Of a DNA stretch of 64,000 nucleotides, positions 1 to 36,174 are shown piece after piece. The translations under genes and the position numbers were made by a program. This DNA is from Gnetum montanum (lineage: Eukaryota > Streptophyta > Gnetopsida > Gnetales > Gnetaceae). The stretch's first letter is position 1. Every line of letters starts with the position of its first letter. The notes beneath the pieces are model-generated. The model ran no database searches. It was not told the origin of the DNA and saw nothing but the letters and a program-made list of their open reading frames with translations. Location of the stretch: the NCBI GenBank assembly GCA_015680685.1, contig MNCI01004258.1, positions 132,957 through 196,956 of the forward strand, given 5' to 3'.

Positions 1-655
1 AATCATCATAGCATACACAAATAGACAAACATACAATCGCAATCACGAACATACGAAGTCTACCAGCAACGGTCTTAGTCCACCCAGAACAAGGCTCACC
101 AAGAGCACATGTCCGAAGGACCTCCATCCTGAGGTACCTCGGAACCATCTTGTCCCAATTTGTATTTTCCCATACTCACTATATCGAGGGTGAGTGGGAG
201 TGCCAAGGATATCATATCCTGCACGATTCAACAAATGTCATCTCGAAACATGTCATCTAGGTGGAAACCAAAGCGGAGATTGGGTCCGATTCATCCCAGA
301 TGAATCATTGGAGACCTGAGATGAGAGCTCCTTGAGCAACAAAATTCTTGAGTTGCCAGTAGAACTCCTCTCAACCATATCGCATACAATCACAACTAGT
401 CCAACCACAAGTAAACAAGTGGAGGACATCACCACAACGCAATCGTTAGCATCCTCAAGGAGAGCAACATACATCAGTTGCTCACAATTTAACATCTATC
501 CCCCTCATGAAAAGCGTAGAACATTGCCAATAGGCAACTCTTCCAGAATACAGAAGGATATGATCCTAGATCACCTAGGTATCAATCCGAAGGGACCATT
601 AACCAAACAAGCTCAATATCGTAACACAACCATATCACAACACAATTTCAAAAAT
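1..655 (-). mobile_element. Interior (5' leader side) of an LTR retrotransposon running off the left edge
   Basis: Read on the minus strand, this follows directly after a primer binding site and an LTR end, so it is the 5' internal region of an LTR element that continues left of the window. Minus-strand reading frames of 60-80 codons are present (43-234, 253-495), but I recognise no gag, protease or polymerase motif in them. The superfamily is therefore undetermined; a non-autonomous element is possible. It would lie in an intron of the kinase gene if that gene continues leftward. Confidence 0.5.
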
Positions 656-667
656 GCTCTGATACCA
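656..667 (-). promoter_or_regulatory. Primer binding site, initiator-tRNA-Met type
   Basis: The minus strand reads TGGTATCAGAGC, the classic plant retrotransposon primer site complementary to the 3' end of initiator methionine tRNA. It lies two bases after an LTR-like end (TGTTACA on the minus strand). This fixes the element as minus-oriented. Confidence 0.75.
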
Positions 668-669
668 TC

Positions 670-1350
670 TGTAACAATGTTGCCCCGACATTGTCTGGCA
701 CCCCAAGGAATTCACAAAGATCCAATGGATCTGGGGCGGAAGACCTGGGGAATACTCCTCAAGCAAGCAAGCATCTCACGAGTGGGTGCAAGCAAAAGCA
801 CAACTTCTTAACGTATATGACAACACACCTCATGGAGAGTAACCAACTCCAAAACGAGGACCATGCAAACAAGCACACACACAACCTTGTAGACAACATC
901 GGTGGGATGGGAGACGATGCACCTACAAGAGAAGGTGCCTCACCCCCCGATCCCTCACGATCTGGTACAAGGTGTGGCCTAGCACCACACCAAAACTATC
1001 CAGTCTTGGCTGCCTACATATCTATGACCACTGTAGAATCAGGGCCATGTAGTTCTCCACGGTGAAGGGGGAATGAAGAGGACTTAGAAGAGAGTTGCAA
1101 CAGGAGGGTGTCCTGTTGCTAGCTTGGTACCACCAAGCTAGGGTGGGTTTTCTAACACTTGAGTCACCCGAGGGTGCCTCAAAGTGTTCCATGGCCCCCA
1201 AACCATGGGGAGAGCCCAAGAGAACCACCACTCTGGGACATCTCTCACACATAGTCAAGTACAAAAAAAGGAAACCTAGTAGGAACCAGGTCCCAGGCGG
1301 CAGCGGCAAGACTACTTTAGCAGCATTACAGCTGCACACAGGCATCAATT
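670..1350 (-). repeat. Probable 5' LTR of the left-edge retrotransposon (outer boundary unresolved)
   Basis: The sequence begins on the plus strand with tgtaaca directly beside the primer site, as expected for an LTR inner end. The outer end is not certain, since the second LTR lies outside the window and no target duplication can be checked; 1350 is only an estimate based on the change to AT-rich sequence. It contains a run of consecutive hairpins at 1097-1237. A 108-codon minus-strand frame (1022-1348) is open but resembles nothing I know. Confidence 0.4.
1097..1237. repeat. Cluster of consecutive short hairpins
   Basis: Four to five inverted repeats follow one another: a 9-bp stem at 1097-1105/1111-1119, an 8-bp stem at 1120-1127/1133-1140, a longer imperfect stem at 1154-1188 (AACACTT pairs with AAGTGTT, then GAG/CTC and CACCC/GGGTG), CCATGG copies at 1189-1194 and 1203-1208, and a CCC-AGAG/CTCT-GGG stem at 1215-1237. 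Function unknown. Confidence 0.6.
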
Positions 1351-4300
1351 AACTCTAGGAACAAGGTTTAGAAAACCCAAGCTAAAATCGTCAACAGAAA
1401 TAAAAAATAATTATAAAAAACAAGCGCAAAACAAAAGGGAATTTCACAGCACTTCAGACATCTTTGTTGGAATAACAGGGCATATACCTAGGCCAGGCAA
1501 AATACACATGGATTGAGCATGACGCCAATCTAGAGGGGTTATGGGGTTGCAACGCAGAACCAATTGTAGGTGGACTGATGCTCTGGTTGGAGCCTGCTGA
1601 CCTTCCACAATGACTAATAAGTGAACCACTCAGTCCTCCTACAATGCTAGGTAGTACCCACCCCCAGGACGCCAATCACTGCATGGCATTGAAGACCCAG
1701 GCACATCTGCCTTCCTCAGCACTGCACAGCTACTTTGACATCAAGAGCTTTGACAAGGTGAAATCAGGTACAGGACACTTTTGGAGGGACGTCTCTTGCA
1801 TCTCAGAAACCGGGGAGGAAGCATGGGCATGCAACAAATTATGTTTTCTTTATTATCACACAAATATTTTGTTATTTTCAACCAGTGATTTCTAGCTTAA
1901 CAACTTATTGACTTTGTACAATCCATCCATGCCTTTTTTTTTTCTTTTTTTTCTTTTTGGCAAGATGTTTTGAGTCATAGTAGATTCATCATCAGTTGCA
2001 ACTGATTTCTCAAGGGTTAGAGAGAGAATAAAGAGTGTTACAGTTAACAACTAGTTTGGATGTAGTAGGTAATGCTTAGTTTTAAACTCCAACAAATTAT
2101 ATTGACTTACTCTTCATGCAATTCCATATTTCAGAACACCCTTCCCCCTTCCTCCGCATTTTAAAAAGGAAAAATAAAAGTTTAGAATGCAATCTCCCAC
2201 TTCCCATCAAAGAGTATATTCCCAGCAGATGTTCCAAATAAACTTCAAATTTCTTGGGATAGTCACAGCCAATATCGCTGTAACACGGAATTTTAGTTCC
2301 AACTTTTTTTATATTATCACTTTTTCCACACAGTTAGAACTTGCTTGTTTTGAGGTTTTTAGAACTTTTTTCACACAGGGTCTCAGAGTTTCAAGTGAAC
2401 TAAGTGTTTTTGGATCTTTTAAATAATTCTTCCTTAAGTTAGTATCTGTCCCACATTTTCTTGTTTAACTTTAGGAATAAATCGTCTTGTAGAACTAGAA
2501 CTTCCTACCACACATTGCAAATCACCACCAGATACATCTTCACTATATCGATATTTTTCATCGTCCGGTAATTTGCACTCTTTCATTGATATTTATAAAT
2601 TTTGTTTCCATGCAGCTTTGGAATTTAGCAAAATGTCTATAATAATATTTGTTCATTGGTTATAGCTTTGCCAAATTATAACTCCACTTTTTGTTATTTC
2701 TTCTCTTCTACCTATTTTCAGGTTAAAACACAAACCATATGCATCTATATCTGCATTGCATGAGAGGGAGTACGCATAACCCTTTTGAATGTTATGACTA
2801 GTCGCACAAGCATTGTATGGTCATAACTTCTTCTAATAGACTATATTCTAGATTTGCAACTTCTAGAAATTGAACTCACAAAGGCTTCAGGCACTACTTT
2901 CTTGGATTCACAACATCTAAAATGAAATAATTAAGGTACGTTCAATGCTTCGTCTCCCCTTATTCGGAAATTATATCAATTCACAAATTTTGTAACCCTC
3001 TTGCAAATCTTTTACCTCTATGGTTGGTGGGATACTGTATGGTTCGTGGGATACTTATATTTTTTAGAGGTATCTTCAACTTTTGAAGGGTTTGAGGTAA
3101 ATATTTCCTATAATCATTCAAAGGTTCCTCTTAAATATTTCCGTGTTTACATTTTCAAAGCAGGTTCTAATAGTATGCTAGGTTTTTGAGAGTTTTAATG
3201 TTGTTAAACTCCTGACTTGGATTGTTCCGTCAATATTTACACAATTTGTGAATATGTTGATGTTACAATCATTCATGAGTATATATGAAGTTATCTCACA
3301 ACATTACATAATACAACAAAATAAGGTAGTGTTAATTAGCATTCATCTTCACCAGCTAGGTTCAACATCAACATTGCCCATACGTGGTGTAGGTGTTAGG
3401 ATTTGAATATTTTCTACCTTTAGTTGCCTACATGTAATGCAGGTTTTATGACTCAGGTATTCCCTTTTGTAAACATTTGGGTTTCTTGCTTCATGAATTT
3501 GTTAATTCAAAAACACTTTATCTTCCACTAGCTACATCATGTAGATTCCCGCCACATCTATGCCTGTAGTTCTCATCAGTTTTTATTTTATTCTTCATGG
3601 ATTCTCGTAAGAACTCCCATCATCGGTCTAAAGTTTCCTTGTTCTTCATGAGTTGCATCTGGTAAGTGCCAACTCCATTAACAAACTTCCTTCTTCTTCA
3701 TGGGTTTTCCTAAATACTCTTTCAGCGAGCCTAGGGAACTCTTCATCTTCATGTTGTTTCATACTTATTCCACGCACACTCAATCTGACAATTTAATTGT
3801 CCCTGAGTTGTGACATCCATTGTTTTCATGAGTCACAACTATTCACGGATGTGCTTTGTGAATAGCTATACATCAAACTTATATTCATGAACTACTTCCA
3901 TGGCAACAACATTTTACGGGTAGAATTCCTGTCAATACTTAATTTCCAACATTGTCTGCACTCTTTTATATGAAAAATCTCATTTAAATTTTCTCTTACT
4001 TTTAAAAATTATAATGTAAAAAACTTAAAACCAAATCAACATTTTAGAATTGTAAAAATGTAAAAGAAATCAGAAAAATGCAGGGAAATTTCACGAGCTT
4101 TAAAAACTTTTAGATTATAAAGTGTCATATCGTGGTATTAGTGATAATTAATATTTATAAATAAATAATTAAACATAGCATTTAATGAGGCACTTTTTTC
4201 ACTATATTAAAAGCATTTTGGTGATGAGCAAATTAGCAATGCTATAGTTTTTCATTGTTCAATTCTATTTCTCCTGAAAGTACTAAAAACTAGTTGTAGA

Positions 4301-4584
4301 CCAAAATATTAGGAAGTCAAAACAAAACAAAACAAGACAAAAATGGGCCAAACCTTCTAAAGATTAATACAAGAGCTATGAAAAGAACAAAAGACTTTCT
4401 TCTCTATTCCCTCCATTTTTATATTTCTTTCTGATCTTGCATTTAAACCCAATTTCATCAATACTTCGTTAACAGATGAGGATTTTTTCCATAAATTGAG
4501 AAATAAGGAAAAGTAAAACTAGAGAAAATTAAATTCAAAATTTAAAACTATCTCATTGAAAAAGAAAAAGAAATTGTGTCCTAC
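1351..4584. other. AT-rich non-coding sequence, likely kinase intron
   Basis: No coding exon, RNA gene or recognisable element was found on either strand. I looked here for the next kinase exon (the end of the catalytic domain after the NPTE residues) and did not find it. The gene either has a very long intron running past the left edge or is truncated. Confidence 0.5.
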
Positions 4585-28139
<23,555 letters not shown>

Positions 28140-29439
28140 GCTACTGGTTTCACACTATTGCAATCCAGCGCCGAATCTACGGAAAAAACAAGCCTGTCCA
28201 AATCCTCCACTACCAAAACAATCTTAAGGGCATCAGACAGCAGCAGTGCCTCTTACTGTAAATCCCCCCGGGGCACTTTTCCAAAATATTGAATCTGGCT
28301 GAAAACTGTATGGATTCTTCCCCAAAAAAACAAAAACCCTACAGCTGCATCAAACCTTAGTGGAGTTTTATGTATTCCATGGAGATTGATGTTTTACCAA
28401 ACGAGCCTGGTTCTCAATTGCGTAGAGTAGGAAGGACGGAAAGACAGCTCATGCAAGGGAGTGCCAGCTGACATTGATTCATCGATGGATCACATAAAGC
28501 GTTACAGATCCAATCAACGGTATTTGCTATTCCACTTTCTGGGATTTCTGCTTCGATTTCGATGTACCTTTGGGCCTGGACAGTCACAAAACCGTGAATG
28601 CACTTGGAAGTTTTCGCAATGGAGAAACAACTAAGGAAAAGAGTTGAAAAATCAAATTAAAATTCGAATGTGAACGAAACAGAGATATCCAAATCACCAA
28701 ATTCGATAACAACTCATAGCACCACTCATTAGAGTTACGGTCTAAATTCTTGCATAGATGAAGCGCTCGTTTGCGTGGCAAAAGAATAATAAAAATCAAT
28801 TCTTACCTCAGTAAACGTATTTTTAAAGAAAAGGCAACTATGTAATTAGTGGAACCTTGCTGCGTAATATAAAAGGTTTCTCCGGAAGAAGAACAATGGG
28901 AGATGTTCCAACTCATCACCGTTTTCAGCTCCCACCGAATGTATTACGATGTAAAGCACGTTTCTTCTCCGGCAATTCAATATTTGTATTTTCCTTAATA
29001 CGTAGGTATTCAATCACTTCGTATAAATAAAATATAAGATAATTGAAACACACATTTGATTTTTCGACGGTTCATTTTATAGCTTCTTCCTGTTTTGGAT
29101 CCCCGTTTTGAAATTCTTGGGACACATTATTCATATTATTGGTTTTCTTAAATTTTTTACTTTTGAATTGACCTTAAATACTATTAAATATGAATTTTTC
29201 TTAAAGAAACTTGGGAAAATGTTTTTGTAAATTAAGATAAATAAATTTTGAAATGTGCAAATATTATTAGTTTAGAACTAAAAATAAAAATGATTAAAGT
29301 GTATTAATTATAATTATAGTGGGCAATACTAAGTTATAAAGTTTTAATTTGACTATATGTCATTGGGGTAAAAATTGTTAAAAAATGTTTCAGGTATAAT
29401 AACTTCTTCATAGAATTTGTCTTGCCTCTTAGATGTTCA
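28140..29439 (-). promoter_or_regulatory. 5' UTR and promoter region of the kinase gene (extent inferred)
   Basis: Upstream of the start codon at 28139. Minus-strand TATA-like sequence ctataaaatg lies at 29073-29082, but the distance to the ATG (over 900 bp) would need a long or spliced leader. A plus-strand TATA-like tataaaagg is at 28868-28876. Neither can be confirmed from sequence alone. No repeats seen here, in contrast to both sides. Confidence 0.35.
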
Positions 29440-30113
29440 AGCTATCAATGTATGTAATAAATTGGCACAAGGCTTCTGCTTCTAAAAGTAATGAATGACA
29501 TTCTAATAGTAACATTGAGTAAGGTGTTTGCATCATCAAGTATAAATGTTTTTTTGTGCTCTTTCAATATCTTTCCAAATTTTAGCACCGAGTCTAAGTC
29601 CCCAAACAACACATCCATACAATCCAATAGGATAGATGATAGTTTGAAAATTCTGTTCCTAACCATCCAAGCCAAAAGTCCTAAATCCTTACATTTGTTT
29701 TTGAAAACATACAAAGCCTTGAAATCTCTTGCTATTCTCTCTTTGATGCACTTCCCCCACTTGTAATTGTTCATATAAATGAAATCCAAATATTTTTTTA
29801 AAAAAATCTATTATTTGTACATTGTTACCTCCAAAATAAAAGTTATAACATGTATTTCTCCATCCTAGATCCTCAGTTTAGTTTTATCCACATTTACTCA
29901 AAGACTAGATGAGCGATAATAATTCTATAAAATTTACAACATATTTTATATTCCTTCTATTGTAGCGGAGATCAAGGCAACATCATCTACATACTAAAGA
30001 AGATTCATTGCTTAGGATCCAATTTTGACAACATGCCTTTCTTGCCTATTGAATGGCCACTATTGCATTTCATCAATAAAAGATACCAAATAGAGTTGGA
30101 GAAAGTGGAAAAC
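29440..30113 (-). pseudogene. LINE reverse transcriptase fragment (second, different LINE type)
   Basis: The minus strand begins PLSPTLFGIF and continues YVDDVALIS, VNVDKTKL, then YMNNYKWGKCIKERIARDFK, ALYVFKNKCKDLGLL and SILLDCMDVLFGDLD, the order seen in plant LINE reverse transcriptases downstream of the GCPLSP block. Frames are broken. Its upstream side is cut exactly at PLSP by the LTR fragment starting at 30114. Confidence 0.75.
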
Positions 30114-30673
30114 TAATGAGTAGCAAGTAGTCCCTACACCCAACCATACCAATCACTAGCATTCACTAAGCGATTCAATCAAATTCCATAGACTTTAGCT
30201 CTCTAAGTACATTGAAACTAGGTAGTGAATTAAACAAACACAATCGTTGTCTTCTCAATTTCACTTGTGAAATGCAAAGGTATGGTTTAAGTGTAACTAA
30301 GGCACATGATTTTTATCATTTTGTGTTTTTCATTAATTTGCCTAAGTGCTGAAGATAAAGTAATTAAATATTTAATTAACTTAATAACTAACTAATGCTT
30401 AACTAATCCTAACATAAGCATCTATTCCCACTTTCGATACACATCTTGAACATGTTGCAATGCTACTGGGTTACCAAGTGTTAGGTGCTACCGAGATTTG
30501 CAAGTGTTAACAAATGCTTGAGGTGGTCATACTTATGTGTATTGATTATCTGAAATTAATTCATTAATCGAATGCATTAAAATAAATTGCATGAATAATA
30601 AATGCATGAAGTAAACATTAAGCTAAGTCCAAGTGGTGCAAGGTTTATGAAGAAAGCTTATCTTTATTGCCAT
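30114..30673 (-). repeat. Partial gypsy LTR, minus orientation, interrupted by copy D
   Basis: Aligns in order with the LTRs at 61466-62307 and 63471-64000 (shared blocks: (a/t)gagt(a/g)gc...ccctacac(c/t)caaccata; catc(t/c)attcccact; aagtcc(a)agtgg; ctttattgcca). It stops at attgccat, where the LTR of copy D begins. It is therefore older than D and younger than the LINE it split. Confidence 0.7.
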
Positions 30674-31548
30674 TGATAAATTCAAAAATTTTGTGCCAAT
30701 GATATCATATCTACAATGACATAGATACACTATCATTTCTTAGCATACGTTATCGTATAAATGGTATCGTGAGGTGCGTGCCAGCCTATATAAGTAACAC
30801 TTAGGTGCATTGAAGCGAGGAGATAAATTAGCATAGCAACAAAACTCTTTCAATTTGTTTTCTTGAATTTAGTATTTAGCAGTGTGTGCCTGTAGTGTGA
30901 TGTTTTGTAATTGAATGAAGTCTTTATTCGAGTGTGATGTACTTGGATGCATTACATGCATAGTAATAAAGATTAAGATTACTCTACATCGTTGTAGCAA
31001 TACTTAGTTTTATTTCGGTTTCCATTTAGCTTAATGTTTACTGTTTTCTATTGTCATAGTTAATGTTTACCATTATTTGTAATTTACTTTCAATGTCGTT
31101 AAGCAGAATGAGTACGACTGATCTTGAGCACGTAAGTGTAACTACTTAATAACCCAATAGTATTGTCACTTGGTATGCCTAGCAGTGTGGTACTTGGTAA
31201 TCCCAGTAGTAGTTGCACAAAGTCCAAGGTGTCACCAGAAGATTACAACTGGTTGCTCATTGCATAGGCTAGTCTAGATTTGTTTTACTGTCATTTGGAT
31301 TTAGAAACCTTTACTTCCACTTCATGTTTACTAGGATTCCAATGGCCAATTCAACATTAATATCATATACCTCACCATGAGTTAAACCATATGCATTGAT
31401 TTTACTAACTCACATGGGAAGACAATGATCGTGAACACTAATCAATTACTTATATAATCACATTGCCTTATTTGTTGAGTTTGATTGGGATTGCACGTGA
31501 ACACTTGTATCTTGTATGGTTGGGTGTTGAATACTCCACCGCTCATCA
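30674..31548 (+). repeat. 5' LTR of copy D
   Basis: 875 bp, starting TGATAAA and ending ATCA one base before the primer site; the ends form the TGAT/ATCA inverted repeat of the family. TATA-like tatataag at 30787-30794, with GATATC-type palindromes upstream. Copies of this LTR occur at 38131-38655 (minus, partial) and 54741-55612 (minus). Confidence 0.88.
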
Positions 31549-31549
31549 T

Positions 31550-31569
31550 TGGTGTCATTACTAGGGATA
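31550..31569 (+). promoter_or_regulatory. Primer binding site of copy D (tRNA-Asp type, eroded)
   Basis: TGGTGTCATTACTAGGGATA compares with TGGCGCCGTTGCCGGGGAT, complementary to the 3' end of plant tRNA-Asp; nearly all differences are transitions. Confidence 0.8.
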
Positions 31570-31685
31570 AGTCAATGTTATACTAAGTACTTGATTTTCC
31601 AAAGTTCATTGTATCAAAACCTAACTGTAATCTTCACAACCTTAATATAAAGCACACTTAACACAAACTGTAAAAAAATGATAAC

Positions 31686-31760
31686 ATGGGTTCACATAAT
31701 GATCAACAATTACCTACTAAGGAAACAGGAAGGAGTAGTGATAGAATTGTTGATGAATAG
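31686..31760 (+). pseudogene. Gag N-terminal stump of copy D
   Basis: MGSHNDQQLPTKETGRSSDR up to a TAG. Copy F has MASHNDQPSPIKKTRRSNQR at the same place. The rest of gag and all of the protease are deleted, since pol begins about 100 bp further on. A 22-bp direct duplication (agtgatagaattgttgatgaat) sits here. Confidence 0.75.
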
Positions 31761-31852
31761 TGATAGAATTGTTGATGAAGAGGATTGAGGAATGCCAATG
31801 TAGATATTCTTACCCTCAAAACAATTAGGAGGAAGAAATAGACTAGGGACAC

Positions 31853-34727
31853 TTGGAAATCCCAACCACAATGGAACCGAAACCACTAGAATTAAAAGCC
31901 TTACTGACAACCTTAGAATATGCATTTCTAAACAACAAGAAGCTAGTAGTTATCAATGCCAACCTAGACAAGGAACAAAAAGGGAAACTACTAGAAGTGC
32001 TCAACAGATGGCCTACAACATTCGCATGGTCTTATGATAAGATCACATGAATTGATCCACGAATTTGCCAACACCAAATCTACATTGATCTTGTGTCAAA
32101 ACAAAATGCCAACCTCAACGAAAACTTAATCCTAAACACAAGGAGGTAGTCAAGCAAGAATTGGAAAAGTCACTAAAGGTAGAATTCATTTATCTAATTG
32201 CAAATAGTGAATGGGTAAGCCCTTTGGTGATAGTTCCAAAGAAGGAAGGCAAATGACATGTCTGCATCAATTTTCGACTGTTGAATTCAACCACATTTAA
32301 GGATCATTTCCCATTACCATTTGTTGATCAAGTCCTAGACACAATTTCAGGACATGAGTACTATAGTTTTTTGGATGTGTACAATGGATATAATCAAATC
32401 CACATTGCACTGGAGGACCAAGAGAAAACCATGTTCACCAGTCCATGGGGAACATTTGCTTACAGATAGATGTCTTTTGGTTTGTGCAATGCACCAACAA
32501 CCTTCTAGAGACTGGTTTAAGCATCTTCCAATAGCACACAGGTAATGGTGTTGAAGTTTTTATGGGTAACTTCTCCACATATGGGCTAGATTTCAAACAA
32601 GCCCTAAACCGATTAGAGAATGTACTTAAAAAAATGTGTTGAAACTAATTTGAAACTAAATTGGTAGAAGAGCCATCTCATGGCCTAAGAAGGCATAGTA
32701 TTGGGACACAAAATCTCCCAAAGGGTTATAGAGGTAGATTCTAAAAAAATCAAAGTCATCCAAAACATCACTCAAAAGCCACAAACAAAAGATGTGAGAT
32801 CTTTTTTGTGCCATACAAGATATTATAGAAGATTTATTGAGAACTTCTCAAAAATAGCCAAACCACTAGTAGAACTTACAAAGAAGGATGCACCTTTTGA
32901 GTGGACGAGGTCATGTGAAAAGGTGTTTGAAACTTTGATGTAGAAGTTAGTTGAGACACTAATCCTCTAAGGTCTGGATTGGTCAAGGCCTCTTCATATC
33001 ATGATTGATGCCTCTAATTATGCACTTGGTGCAGTACTAACACAACTTGATGATTAAAAGAGATCATACTACATATAGTGTGCCAGCAAGAGTATCATTG
33101 GAGCACAACTAAACTACATCACAACTGAAAAAGAGCTAATGACTATGGTTAATGCACCTGAAAAATTCAAACATTATGTGCTTGGTTACCAGATCTATGT
33201 CCACATAGACCATAGTGCCATCCAATTTTTAATGAATAAGCCAACAATTAGTCCTAAAGTGATAAGATTGCTTGTGATTCTTCAAGAGTTTGACACCACA
33301 ATGATTAATAAAAAAGGAATAGAAAATGTTGTAGCTGATCATTTATCAAGGTTGAAATGTGATATAGATAATTGAGTAGAGCCCTTATCAGACCAATTTC
33401 CCCATGAGGACCTCTTTACTAGAACAACAAAGGTTGTAAATTCAACAAAATAGCCATGGACTGCAAAGTACCTGATGTATCTCACCACACAAGAGCTTCT
33501 TGTTGAATGGAACAGAAAACAATGTGAACAATTCCTTTACAAAGCTAAACAATACATGGAAACAAATGGCAACCTATACAAAATTTGTGCAGATGGGCTT
33601 GTTAGATGGTGTGTGCTTAGTCATGACTAGCAAAGAGTGTTATAAGATGCTCATGAAGATCCATGTGGTGGCCACTATGCAAGGCATAGAACAACACTTA
33701 AATTACTGATGGCATGATACTTTTGGCCTACTCTATTCAGAGATGCCCACACTTTTGCCCAATCATTTGAACATTGCTAAAGAGATGGAGGAATTATGGC
33801 TAGACATGAAGGATCACAACATTGGATACAACCATTGGAGCCTTTTAAGATTTGGGGAATTGATTTTATGGGGCCCATTCAACCAATGTCAAATAGAAAA
33901 GTGTACATTATTGTGACTATGGATTATTATAAAAAGTGGGTGGAGGCAACACTTGTAAAGGATTGTACACCAAAAATAACTACCAAGTTTTTCCAACAAC
34001 ATGTGGTGAACCAATTTGGAGTACCCAAAATGCTAATATCAGATAATGGAATCCACTTCACCGATGCTACCTTTAAGAAACTCATGTAACAACTTAGGGT
34101 TAACCATAAATTAATGACACCATATCATCCCCAAGCAAATGGTCAAGATGAAGTTACTAATCATGAAATTACTATAATACTCACTAGGATGGTTAGTAGA
34201 TTTAGACATGATTGGAATATGAAGTTAAACGATGCTCTATGGACCTATAAAACTTCCTAGAAATTACCTATAGGGTATGCCCCATATGAGTTAGTCTATG
34301 GAAAGTTGCTGACACTTCCAATCTAGGTAGAGCTTCACACTTTAGCTACTACTAATGAACTTAACCTTGAACTGAGTTTAGCACAAAAGGAATGTCTAAT
34401 GAATTTGAATCTTTTAGATGAAAATAGACAAGTAGCACTAATGGGTAGTGAAGTCCACAAGCACTACTCCAAACTTAGGCACAATTCGCCAATAAAAAAT
34501 GTAACCATACAACTAAGCGACAAGGTCCTCTATTACAATCCTAGCCATTTACCCCAAAAGGCTAAATTTTAGACACTTTGGGAGGGACCATACATAGTAC
34601 ACACCACTCATCCATCTTTAGACACTTTGGGAGGGACCATACATAGTACACACCACACTTTGGGAGGGACCATGCTTGAAGGTAGGTGGGTTCTTAGAAA
34701 TATAAAAATAAAAATAAAGTGCTATGA
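31853..34727 (+). pseudogene. Copy D pol: reverse transcriptase, RNase H and integrase, broken
   Basis: Makes and inserts element DNA in intact relatives. Visible: LEVLNRWPTTFAWSYDKIT; after a frameshift (32050-32280) HFPLPFVDQVLDTISGHEYYS, SFLDVYNGYNQIHIA and FTSPWGTFAYR. The active-site segment reads EVFMGNFSTYG where the family has FMDDF, so both catalytic aspartates are lost. RNase H: IMIDASNYALGAVLTQ and VADHLSRL. Integrase: GGHYARHRTTLKLL (zinc part, other frame), WGIDFMGP, ISDNGIHF and TPYHPQANGQDEV, the D-D-E core. C-terminus with WEGPYIV. About ten stops. Confidence 0.9.
34568..34672 (+). repeat. 49-bp tandem duplication at the end of integrase
   Basis: ttagacactttgggagggac starts near 34568 and again near 34617, with a third partial copy at about 34656-34672. 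It repeats the WEGPYIVHTTHPS segment. Confidence 0.85.
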
Positions 34728-35497
34728 ATAAAACTCCTCCCTTAGACAATACACCAAGTGACAATACTCCTTGTAACGTTGATAATCTTATGATTATAAT
34801 TCCAAGAGATGAAACAATGCGATGTAACTGGATGTGGTTTGGAATTGCTGCGAAGCTTGCATGAAAAGGCTAATGATTACTTTAACCACTAATAAAACAC
34901 AAGAATTCATTATGCCTATGTTAAGACACCTCATGTCCCTACTTTTGCAAATCCTTCTAAACACATTTCTTATTGTTCGAATAATCATAACTTATAATTT
35001 TGTATAACATAGTGTTATTTTCCCAATTTGGTGGTACTAATATGTGTGTTTTCCTAAATAGGTATGCATTACATTCAACTCCTTAAGTACCTAAGGACAC
35101 TTTTAGGCATGGTTATACAAAGGCATTAAGAGCTGGAGCTTGCTTTGGGGAGGACCCACTTATATAACTGTTGTATCTTATACTTGCCAAGGAATTTCAC
35201 ATCATCTTGAGCCTTCAAATTCCAATAAATAACAATAAATACTTTCCATATCATTCACACTATCTGTTCTAATAACATAACAATGTTGTCTTTCTCATTC
35301 ATTCCATCAATACCTCATATACTTTCATAGCCCAAGATTTCTTAATCATTGACTTTCAACGCTTATTTTTCATAATTGAAGCATCATATTCATTTCAAGA
35401 CCCTTTTGACATGATTCATATCTTCCAAATATCCAATGGGACTTAATTTTTCCTAAGAAAAATATTCAAAAATTTTGATTTTTCTATGGTGACATCA

Positions 35498-35590
35498 TAT
35501 CTACAATATCATAGGCACCTACGATATTGCATCTATGATGTTGTATTTATGATATCACACCCATAAAAACTATATATATCATGGGGGAGT
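35498..35590 (+). promoter_or_regulatory. Internal palindrome/TATA region of copy D
   Basis: Repeated atatcat, acgatattg and tgatatcac motifs are followed by actatatatatcatgggggag. The same arrangement lies at 42430-42525 in copy E and 49620-49735 (reversed) in copy F, and resembles the LTR promoter. Possible promoter for the downstream 3' frame. Confidence 0.5.
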
Positions 35591-35760
35591 TAGAAAAACT
35601 TTTCATTTTTGAACTTCATAAGAAGGGAGTTTTTGCCAATTTTTCTTTGTAGCCAAGAGATTCGACAATCCATCTTCTAGAGCCCATAACTTGCTAATTA
35701 TTGCCCCAATTTGCATAATTTTTGAATCTACATGATCCCAGAGTGCTCACCTTAGTCATT

Positions 35761-35859
35761 GGGGGGGGGGGGGGGGGGGGGGGGGGNNNNNNNNNNNNNN
35801 NNNNNNNNNNNNNNNNNNNNNNNNNNNNNNNNNNNNNNNNNNGGGGGGGGGGTGGGGGG
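35761..35859. other. Assembly gap (56 N) flanked by poly-G
   Basis: 26 G, then N at 35787-35842, then 10 G and tgggggg. In copy E the equivalent place reads tcatgggggaggg, so a natural G-run of the element probably broke the assembly or was inflated. Confidence 0.95.
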
Positions 35860-36174
35860 TGTTGGTAAGAGAAATTTGAGTCAATTTTTTAGAAATTGCT
35901 AACAACCAAAAGGTATTATAGGGTTAAGTCTAAGAAGACATATTAATAGTTTTTAAAGCGAATCACTCATGTTAAGGCCAAAAAACTTTAAGAAGACTTC
36001 TAATTAATCATGCCACTTATTTAAAGTACTAACAGGGTTATTATTGAAAAATTTTCCAACTCTACAATCATAATGAACTAACAACTTGATATAACTAAGG
36101 GTATGAGTAAGGTACTGAACTGTTGCTCATTTATGAGAATAATCTAGTGATTCCAAACCCTTGATTGATTGTAT

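Noticed and set aside
253-495. 80-codon minus frame as gag of the left-edge element
   Set aside because: No capsid or zinc-knuckle features; could be chance in a leader region.
28868-29030. Plus-strand TATA box with a 44-codon frame starting at 28896
   Set aside because: The TATA-like sequence is good, but the short peptide has no motif and nothing gene-like follows; not enough to call a divergent gene.
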